A stretch of DNA of 20,175 nucleotides, from NCBI GenBank assembly GCA_036897625.1, contig JAYMTA010001396.1, forward strand, positions 1 through 20,175, in the 5' to 3' direction. The notes under the pieces are model-generated. The model saw nothing but the letters and a program-made list of their open reading frames with translations, was not told the DNA's origin and did not search any database. The number at the start of each line of letters is the position of its first letter. Positions within the stretch are counted from its first letter, which is position 1. The position numbers were made by a program, and so were the translations under genes. This document shows, piece after piece, positions 1-8,271 of this stretch. The stretch is from Pelargonium cotyledonis (Eukaryota > Streptophyta > Magnoliopsida > Geraniales > Geraniaceae).

Positions 1-9
1 CCCCCCGCG

Positions 10-1107
10 CTAAAAGGGTTTCCCTAGCCCAGCCGGTAACCGGCCGGAAAATAGGTTCCCAGAAAGATTTATGACTCTCAAGGAGGTCACGTTGGCCAAC
101 CAAGATGGAAACACGGCGTTGATGTGATTCTCGTGAAGGTCCAATACCTCCAAGACGCTATAACACCATGCATTTGGCGGCTTAGCGAGTCCCGTGAAGC
201 CATTAAATCCCAATTTGACCATCCTCAACGAAGTAAAATTGACAGAGACATGGCAAAATACAGAGGTGGGGACCGAACCAGAAAGCTCATTCCGCGACAA
301 AGAAAGCACCTGAAGCGACGGAATCGACCCAATAGTCGCCGGAACCACTCCTTTGAGGCTGTTGTCTTCTGCGCTGAAATGCACCAATGACGAACAGTTC
401 GCAATGGCCGAGGGCAGAGTGCCGTACAGCCGGTTCGAGTCCAGCCATAGGTACTCAAGCCCCTGAAGCTCCCCTATGGTCGCCGGGACCTCGCCGGAAA
501 AGTCATTGTAGGAGAGATTGATGAGCTGGAGCTGGGACTTGAACGAGAAGTTCGCCGGTATCTCGCCGGAGAAAGAGTTGGACGACAAGTCGAGGTAGCG
601 CAGAGAGAACGAAATGTCGCCGGAGAGCTTTCCGGAGAGGGAGTTCTGGGCCACATTGAGGACCTGAAGGTTGGTCAGGTTGAGGATCGCCGGCGGCAAA
701 ACACCGGAGAACAAGTTGTCTTGCAAGTACACGGCGCGGAGCAGAGAGCACCGGGAGAGAGAAGCCGGAATGGAGCCGTTGAAGGCGTTGAAAGTAGCCC
801 TAAGCTGCCGCGGCGGGGGCGCGCCGGCGGGGCTGCCACTGAGTACACCCCCAATATTCAGGCGAGGCAGCCGGAGCTCCCGGACCCGGCCGCCGGAGCA
901 GAGGACTCCGCGCCAGTCGCAAGGAGCGAGCGGCGTGGAATCCTCCCAGCCGTCGAGCGCTCCAAGTGGGTCGTGGAGGTTCTGCTTGAAAGAGGCCAGA
1001 GCTCGTATCTCGGACAACGTATCGGCGCTGCGCTGAGCGGCGGGCAAGGTGGAGGCGGCGAGACACACCACCAGAAAGAAGAGCAAACTAGCCGTTGGAG
1101 CATCCAT
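10..1107 (-). CDS. LRR receptor-like kinase, extracellular N-terminal part (MUSTACHES-like), frame broken at window edge
   Basis: The start is the ATG at 1107-1105. The protein opens with a hydrophobic signal peptide (about residues 1-24), followed by the LRR N-terminal cap with its Cys pair in CDWRGVLC. About ten plant-type LRRs of the form LxxLxLxxNxFSGxIP follow, with many N-x-S/T sites. The cap (FKQNLHDPLGAL, STPLAPCDWRGV, RELRLPRL) and later LRRs (YLWLDSNRLYGTLPSAI, NCSSLVH) match Arabidopsis At4g36180/At1g75640 (MUSTACHES and MUSTACHES-LIKE), receptor kinases involved in stomatal guard-cell symmetry. Family members have a transmembrane helix and a cytoplasmic kinase-like domain, which would lie beyond base 1. 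No intron is seen in this part. Two oddities: the first LRR is about four residues shorter than in the Arabidopsis relative, and the frame stops at 12-10 inside an LRR (GLGKPF then TAG) where GLGNLxxL is expected. That is either a pseudogene frameshift or a homopolymer sequence error. The family is sure; the exact orthologue is inferred. Confidence 0.88.
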   Translation of the reverse strand: MDAPTASLLFFLVVCLAASTLPAAQRSADTLSEIRALASFKQNLHDPLGALDGWEDSTPLAPCDWRGVLCSGGRVRELRLPRLNIGGVLSGSPAGAPPPRQLRATFNAFNGSIPASLSRCSLLRAVYLQDNLFSGVLPPAILNLTNLQVLNVAQNSLSGKLSGDISFSLRYLDLSSNSFSGEIPANFSFKSQLQLINLSYNDFSGEVPATIGELQGLEYLWLDSNRLYGTLPSAIANCSSLVHFSAEDNSLKGVVPATIGSIPSLQVLSLSRNELSGSVPTSVFCHVSVNFTSLRMVKLGFNGFTGLAKPPNAWCYSVLEVLDLHENHINAVFPSWLANVTSLRVINLSGNLFSGRLPAGLGKPF

Positions 1108-4100
1108 GGAAGAGGAGATCGAGGAGCGAAAATGGCGAAAATAGCAAGTGGGTTTTGTAGAGCAGTACTAAGTAAGTGATCGGGAGCGTCTGGTCTAATG
1201 GTGTTGGACAGAAACAACGCTACAGTGGCGTTGCTGGTTGTGTAACGCCTCTGCTCTGCGCTCAAAATAAGGTGCAGAGGAGCTTTTTAAAAAAATCCAA
1301 ACTTTCGGCCTTTTTTGCGGTTTTTTATTTTATTTGGAGTTTTAAATATCAATTTATTATAATATACGGTATGTTTTAAAATATATAGTATTAGTAATTA
1401 TTTTCAATCGTAATCACGAGAGGTTTGATAGAGTCACCTAACAATGGTGGGCTGTCCAGGATGTGGTTGGTTATTGGTTGGTAACATCCTCATCATATTT
1501 GGGTCTCTGAGAGTTTACATGATGGAATTGATTTTGGTGTGTAATGTAAATATAATATATATTCCGTGGTCCACTCATGCCTCAAAATAAAATCTTAGAA
1601 CTTGCGTTAGTTGGCAATTATACGTATTTGTGCTATAAAATCTGAAGAAAAAAAAAATTGGTTAACATTTTCACCTTTGTTATTTCAAATTGTTCTATAG
1701 TTGTACACCAAGAAATGAAATTCCACCAAAAAAAAAACTATTGTGAGATTGAATAGCACCTATGAGTCAGAGTTATCGTCCAACCACATAATTGAGTGAT
1801 CAATCGAAAGATGGTAAATGAGGCTGGTGGCTTGGTTCCTCTTTGTTCTCAACTCTCTGATTCTTAGTATGTACATTTCTCATGTATGATATTGAAAAAG
1901 ATAAATGCGTAATTGATATTGTAATGATAAAGTTATGTTAATGTATATATATGAGTTAGGTTAGGTTGTTATAATTTATCAAATCGGCCATGTGTTTATT
2001 ACTACTAGGTTGGAATATGTTAAGTTAATAATCAATTTTGTTACCCAATATTATAGCAAGCTTACATAATTGTCCAAAATTATTGATATTATAGAATTAA
2101 TTGCTCTATGTCCAGTTTTTATGTTTTCATAGATATATTCCTCTTTCCATCTAATTCTTTCAATTGTTCGAAGTTTATTGTATTACGTACTCCCTTCATT
2201 TTAAAACGAGTGTTTCGTTTCAACAGTATTTTAGTGTTCTCTTTGCATTCTATAAAGTTAATTATATATGAATTAATGATATTATCGTATAAATCGAGAT
2301 AGAAAAAGTAATATTCTTAATATAAATAGTGTTTTATTATTATATTTCAATAAAAAGTTGATTTTTTTTTATGCTTCATTCATAAAAATTTTAAATTAGA
2401 AAGAAAGAAAGTACGAATGAACATGTTTTGGAATTTTCCAAGAGGAAAAAAGTAATCCACAATTATGGAGGCCTCTTAAAGGTTTATGCAAGTGTTGAGG
2501 CATCATTAGTGGGTCAAGATGCAGAAGTGGAGAAATGTGAGTCTCTTTTTATCATTTGCAGTAAAGTGGAAAATATTGAATTTTGATGGAGTGAATGATG
2601 AAATTGAAACCTTTTATTGAATTTTGGTGTGTATTAAAATGAATGGCCCAAACCCAAACAAAAAACTCAATCATATTCCATCTTAAGTTATTAACTAATC
2701 TTCTACTTGATTTTTCAACAAAACAGGTATATCATGTTTTAGGGGAATTCCCTTATCCTGTCCTCATCATGGTCAACCTAAAAGGATACAACAATGCTGA
2801 TAGCAACTAATTTTTATTTATTTATTTTTCTTTTAGCAGCAGAGTGATATCATATATGTTTTTTTATTAATTTAATTGTAATCCCTCGTATCTTTACTGT
2901 TAAAAGTATTGTAGCCTTGAATTTCAGTACTTAATGCATGCTCTCTTATGTCGGATATTAAGACTATATAAGAATAGGAAAACAATTTGCGGTACAAATT
3001 GAAAAAAAGTATTGTGTTTTATCCAAAGTTTTGTTATACGATAATAAAATGTTTTGTGACACAAAATCAAGCGAAAATTGTGCATCATCTATATAAAAAG
3101 ATATAACCTAACTAAACTTGTTAAGAGAGAAATAAAAAGAAGCATTTTTGTTCATACTCATTAGATATGCAAGTCTTATGTAGCAATTTACACAAGAAAA
3201 ACCTGATCCGTCTTATTTGTCACTCGCTAAAGAAAGATACTTATTGACAATTATGAATTGTTCTAAGATATTGGCATCAATTTTAATGAAAAACCAACAT
3301 TAACTAACCTATAATATACTATAAACTGTAACACTGTCAATTTTGCCATACATTTCTCGCCTTAAAAGAAGGAAATTCTTGCTTTTCCTCTCTTCCCGTC
3401 AATAACTGATTTCTTTTGAGTCAATGTTATATGATGGTTCTACACCAACCGTGTTCATTAAATATTATTGCACTCTTACGCGTCAGTTCTTAAGATTTTT
3501 TATTATTATAAACTTAACACCGAATTTTGCTTCAACATATCCTTCTATGTGTGTGTCATGTCAAACGAATCGACATAATCTTGCTAGATCCTACTTGCTT
3601 AAATTTTGATTTGTGTAATTATCATTGTCGCAGATACATTTCATAATAGTTGAGTGAGAAAAGAAGCATTACGAGTTTATTTATTTATTATTATATTAAA
3701 ATTGAGATATTATGTCATGTGAAATACATAAATAACAAAATCTGCTTACATTTATTCACCTACAAGTGGATGTGAAAATAGACAAAACCAAAGCAATGAA
3801 GATACATCATACAATTAGGTTGGCTGAGCAGCATATATGCATAAGAATCTGAAAAAAGCTGAATATAATCTACCCCAATTACACATCATTTAATAACTTT
3901 ACTAAACCAGAGGGTTTTTAAACTTAAAATATGAGATACTTTACTGTTTATATATGCAATTCCTTCCATATACAGTTTCATTCCAAAAGGTCTAAGGACT
4001 AATTTCCAACTGGCTTTTCACAATATTTCACATTTTCTACTTACCTATCTATGCTCTGGTTTGCTTTGGCCTAAAAAAGGAAGTCACATTTCTCCTCTCT

Positions 4101-4111
4101 ATAGAGCAAAA
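1108..4111. other. Intergenic region, AT-rich, no gene recognised
   Basis: This 3-kb stretch separates the LRR gene (minus strand) from the MADS gene (plus strand), so it should hold both promoters. It is strongly AT-rich with poly-A/T runs, a (TTTA)n stretch near 2814-2827 and a short GAAA run near 2400-2412. Its open frames are short and AT-driven, with no family resemblance. No tRNA or structured RNA was recognised. Confidence 0.6.
2192..2416. mobile_element. Possible degraded Stowaway-like MITE
   Basis: The left edge reads TACTCCCTTCATTTTAAAA, which resembles the common plant Stowaway end (CTCCCTCCGTCTCAAAAT). The right edge, read on the other strand, is TACTTTCTTTCTTTCTAA, a weak inverted match. 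The interior is AT-rich and non-coding. Both ends carry substitutions, so this is a tentative call and may be chance similarity. Confidence 0.22.
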
Positions 4112-7096
4112 ATGGTGAGGCCTAGATTGACATTGGAGAGATTGGATGGTGATTTGATAAGGGATCATGTTTTCTTGAAAAACAAATCTACTGCGATCGA
4201 CAAAGTAAGGGAGTTGAGTGTTCTTACCGGAGCTGATGTTATTTTCTTGACATTTTCTCCGTCCGGCGTTCCCAGCTTGATCCTTGGAGAGCACAGGCAA
4301 CCAATTGTTTAACCCGATTCAATTTACTTGTTTTGTGTTATGAATTTACGATAGTCTCATTTTAAAAATTATTATAATTTTGTCGAGACTATTAAAATTT
4401 ATCAAAGATTGAATTTAATACAAGATCACTTCAATATTAATTACATGCTAGGTATAAATTCAAATTGTTTTTTTTTAATGTAAGTCAATCATTGATGGTT
4501 GTGATGTATTTGTGGTGAGTTTCAGCAACTTCAGTGAAATAGTGACAAGATTCTCCAACGTTCACCACTATGACAGAGAGAAAAGGCAAGCCTTTTTTGT
4601 TTACTCTCAATTTTATTTTTGTCATTTCTTGTTTTGTGTGTAGCAACTGATGGGTTGACTCAACTTGGCGAATACAGGAGGCTTGATGTCCTTCAAGTGA
4701 GTACATCCTATGTTAATCTCGTTACATTGTGGTTAATCTAAGCATTGTCGGGTTAACAACTGAGATTCAACAGAATATGAGACAATTTAACACGTTTAAA
4801 TTTAATACTAATTAATGTCCTTATGAATTAGTGGGCGCAGAAAGCATGGATAGATTCAATTCAAACGTGTTTTTGACTGAGTTTAAGTAATAATTTTACT
4901 TTTATTCTTGTTTAGGCCATTTGGGGTTTGTTTGGATGGGATGATTGATGGTGATTATCGTCATTCCAATAATTGGCAATAGATTGAAAGAGTTACTGTT
5001 CTAAGATCTAAACAATTATTAAACCAACACTTATATATCCAAAACAAAGCTACTTAACTATCATAATCAAATCCACCTCCCAAACAAGACTTGATGTTGT
5101 GTTGTAGCTTTTGAACTCCTTCCCCTCAGGCTTCATGCCTACCAACTATTTTGGGGTCATCTTGAGTGCATATATATAGGTCTTTTAACCATTGTTACTT
5201 CCTAGCTGGCTATCTAAATATAACCTGCTATATATGTACTTTTTGGTTTATGATCATTTCAAAATTTTATCCACAACATGCTAGCTTGCAACAGGAACAA
5301 AGATAATAAATGAGTATTTTGAGGGATAGTGTTTGTATATATATTTCGATAGATAGTCACATCAAGTATATATAACCTATTTTCCATGCTTGACAGACTC
5401 TGAAGGGCAACTTTGAGCATAGGGGCTACTCCATTGATCTCGATTCACTTTACGACAACTGGTATATATATTTTCTCCATCTTTAAAACATGAAAACATG
5501 ATATAAACACGACAATACATTATGCACGATAAGAACAACACATTTGACATGACACTCTACAATAAGTTTGACACATTAATAAGATTCATTTACAATTACT
5601 ATTAATTGTACGTTTTAGGAGTGTCTGTTGTCACAACACGACTGATTAATCGTGCGTGCGTGTTTTGAATGTTCAACACAAACACAACAATTTACAATAT
5701 GTGTGAGCTCATGTGTCGCTAATTTTGTATCATGTGTCATGTTACGACACGAATGACCTGCTCTGTTATCACATTTCTTCGATAGCCCAAGATTGGCCAC
5801 ATTCCTGCTTTGCTCCTAATGCACTATTTGTTCCCCCCTCTATTTACCGACAGGAAGAAACAGAAGCTGGAGGTAAGTAGAGTTGAGGGTGTGATCTCTT
5901 GATAGCTAGTGGACATTTATATATGGATTGAGGATTACGAGAATGTGATCATATACAATATAACAGGATCTGCATGAAGAATTGGTGTTCTTGAAAGTAC
6001 ATCTCTCTGAGCTCAACCACAGGAAACGGTAATTGATTTTTTTGGTATATATAACCCCAAATCTTCTTGTATATATGTGAAAAATTAGTAATTTTGTTGA
6101 TGCGAAATCAAATGCTAGTATTTGGGAAGATCCAAAGAATATATGCAGCATTGAGGAGGCCAAACAGTTCCAGGAAAGCCTCCACCGTTCCATTCAAGGC
6201 TTGCGCATCCGCAAAGTACGTACGTATGCGTGTGTATATATATATATATATATACACTCGTCTAGCAACAAATTTTTTATAATCAGCAAACATATCAACA
6301 CCTCAAGAGAAACATGCGTCTTGAGCCACTTGATGGCCTTGCAACATATATATTAAACTTGCCTTAACTTGTTATGTTTAATTTGGTGTATAGGATCAAC
6401 TGAATTATCTACAGAACTGGCTCAACGTCAGTCAGCTTCCAGTGGGATTAATGCAACAACGCTTCGATCCCACGATAATGCCTCATTGCGGGTAATATGA
6501 TTAACCTCTTTTGCTTCTTCTTCTTTTGTTATAAAGAACCAATTACATATGCATGGAATTAATTGGTTCAATAGTCAGTTTTCCGGAGCTGGAGGAATGC
6601 AACAGCAACAGGGCTTTGACCCCGCAGCAGCAACCATGCTGTACGGGTAAATTTTGTGTGCCTTTTTTGAGCAAAATCCTGACTCCGCCACTGATTATAC
6701 ACAACTTTTTTTTTTTTGACAGTCAGGTTCCAGCTGCAGGAGGAGGAATGCAACATGGCTTTGATCCAGCTGCGTCGACCATGTTGTACGGGTAATTATT
6801 CATTCCTTATTGAAGACAGACGTCATGTTCTAAATGTATCTGCTTGAGCAATCTTGGGTATGTAATATTTTTGCAGAAATGTTGGGGCATTTGATGGTAA
6901 TGAAGGTGCAATGAATAGTGGAGGAATGAATATGATGATGGGTGGAGAAGGATTGAATCAATTTCCATATAATTATGAAGCACCAAACTACAATGTATTG
7001 GGAAGCTATTTTCCTCCTCCAGCTGATTATGATCAGTACCAGCTTCAACCAAATCCTGCTGAGTTTGGGCTGCAGCCTCATCAAGGCTTCTTCTGA
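4112..7096 (+). CDS. MIKC*-type MADS-box transcription factor, AGL30/AGL65-like, 11 exons
   Basis: Exons: 4112-4296, 4526-4585, 4678-4696, 5397-5461, 5854-5872, 5967-6028, 6119-6215, 6394-6491, 6575-6646, 6723-6791, 6877-7096. They total 966 nt, an unbroken frame of 321 codons plus TGA. Residues 1-61 align without gaps to the MADS domain of MIKC* proteins (ELSVL, FSPSG, LILGEH). Residues 62-110 form the I region (FSEIVTRF, RRLDVLQTLKGNFEHRG). Residues about 111-170 form the K-like coiled region, with WEDPKNICSIEEA matching the family's WxxPDKIxxIEHL. The C terminus is rich in Gln, Gly, Met, Asn and Tyr. The family acts in the nucleus as pollen-expressed heterodimers controlling late pollen maturation. 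Oddities: basic DNA-contact positions are lost (Asn at 24, Asp at 30), introns 1 and 2 start with GC, exons 3 and 5 are 19 nt, and exons 9 and 10 are duplicates. An in-frame TTG-started extension to 4061 is unlikely, because MADS proteins start at this Met. The gene model is inferred without transcripts, but every join keeps phase. Confidence 0.85.
4297..4525 (+). other. MADS gene intron 1, GC-AG type
   Basis: The donor is CACAG|GCAACC and the acceptor TTTCAG|C. Joining here gives G-E-H-S-N-F-S-E-I, which matches the family. The only nearby GT (CCAATT|GTTTAA) would join out of phase and reach a TGA within four codons. Confidence 0.7.
4586..4677 (+). other. MADS gene intron 2, GC-AG type
   Basis: The donor is AAAAG|GCAAGC, which carries the AG|GCAAG context typical of GC donors. 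The acceptor is ATACAG|G. The join gives D-R-E-K-R-R-L-D-V-L-Q, matching the family's TKRKLESLE. The intron is 92 nt. An alternative acceptor at 4643 gives a stop or wrong phase. Confidence 0.7.
4923..5090. mobile_element. Possible small MITE inside MADS intron 3
   Basis: The left edge GGGGTTTGTTTGGATGGGA and the right edge CCACCTCCCAAACAAGAC are imperfect inverted repeats of the TTTGTTTGG kind seen at the ends of many plant non-autonomous DNA transposons. The roughly 165-bp interior is AT-rich and non-coding. I see no clear target duplication, so the superfamily and exact ends are uncertain. Confidence 0.35.
6235..6254. repeat. (TA)10 microsatellite in MADS intron 7
   Basis: A perfect TA dinucleotide run of 20 bases lies shortly after the exon 7 donor. 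Confidence 0.9.
6575..6791 (+). repeat. Tandemly duplicated exons 9 and 10 of the MADS gene
   Basis: Exon 9 (6575-6646, 72 nt) and exon 10 (6723-6791, 69 nt) both begin TCAG and end TGTACGG before GTAA. Both encode a GQ-A-GGMQ-GFDPAA-TMLYG unit. The end of exon 8 (LMQQRFDPTIMPHCG) looks like an older, more diverged copy. All three end in the same phase, so gaining or losing one keeps the frame. Confidence 0.85.
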
Positions 7097-8271
7097 ATTA
7101 AAGTTAGATCAACACAAACCCAGAAAAAAGCCATGTGATCATGCAAAAAACAAGCATTGTTAAGAACCTCTAAGAGACAAATTAAACAAACTCAAAAGAC
7201 TTCAATTCATATGTAGTTTTTCTTTCATTTCTGCTTTGACTTTGGAATGTTTATGCTATTTCTACATATATATGTGACTTATGAGCATGTGTTTTCTTTT
7301 TCTTTTTCAGTGTTGATGTTGCAACTATAAGTTTCAAAGGATCAAGATCGATAACATTAAAATTAGAAAATATATCAACCTTAGTAATATTTATTTACTG
7401 TACTTATGAACATAATTTATTGCCATCAATCATATAATTCATCTTATTCTAAACATGATATTAGAGGAATTAGCTCATCTGTTTTGAGAGTATCGAACCT
7501 TTCATAATTTCGATGATGTTTTAAACTAATTGTCTGTCCCTTAATATTAAATTTTTTTATATATCTATTTACATGTAAAAAATTCAGTTCGGGAAGGGTT
7601 CGGGTTGGCTCCAGTGATAGGATCAGGTCACGGGCAAACCGAGTTCGATGGGGGCTGGTTCAACGAGTAGTGCTATCGTGCAGATTTGAGGGCTCTGGTT
7701 CGCAGAGAGTGAAGGAAAAGGTGAACGACTTCCGTGGTAGAATTAGGATGCGCAGTCATTTTGGTTTTATAGGTTTGATTCAGTTTGAGGATGATTTCGG
7801 TTTAGGTGTAGAGGTACAAGAATGGGCGATGGCTCGCCAATGACCCCTGGTTTGCTAAATTGGGTAACATCCAATTTCGTGAGGATTTTCTCACTGTCAA
7901 TTGACCATTTGCAGAAAGTTAGTACGTGTCTGTTTTTGCCATGTAGACAATTAGGTTAGACTAAGTTTTGGTGACCTTATTATGAATGAGGTATGTTTTA
8001 CACGGTCCAAAAAAAAAAGCAATTAGAGTAAGTAATAAACATTAGCTGAATTAAAAATCTGTTAGAAATTTAAACTGGTCAATTCTATGGAAACGCTGGC
8101 CAACCGTCAAGACTGAGGTGGACATACACCACAGCTGCAATGAATATCCACCCTTCATTTTCATTAGAAAATCTACTAGTCTCTCTAGCGAAGCTGACAT
8201 TTTCAATGCAAGTGAGTGACAGAGAAAGGGTTTAAGCCGCTGTGTGCTGTGATGCTCTGAGAGCTAATTCA
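7097..8271. other. Intergenic region between the MADS gene and ARC6
   Basis: It contains the 3' UTR of the MADS gene and the promoter and 5' UTR of ARC6. Positions about 7590-7900 are more GC-rich and G-skewed on the plus strand (GTTCGGGAAGGGTTCGGGTT at the start), unlike the AT-rich flanks. That stretch has no long open frame or recognised domain and could be an old insertion. No RNA gene was recognised. Confidence 0.5.

Noticed and set aside
721..1179. Plus-strand 152-codon frame antisense to the LRR gene
   Set aside because: It is an antisense shadow of the GC-rich LRR coding region, and its composition mirrors the opposite strand.
1190..1260. Possible tRNA-like words near TGGTCTAATGG
   Set aside because: No cloverleaf arms or T-loop could be formed around it.
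4644..4696. Alternative longer MADS exon 3 starting after TGTGTAG at 4643
   Set aside because: It reads open as TDGLTQLGEYRRLDVLQ, but it joins exon 2 out of phase or through a stop. The acceptor at 4677 gives the family sequence exactly.
5490..5780. ACACGAC-rich stretch in MADS intron 4
   Set aside because: It looked like a dispersed transposon remnant, but I could not find inverted or direct terminal repeats by eye.
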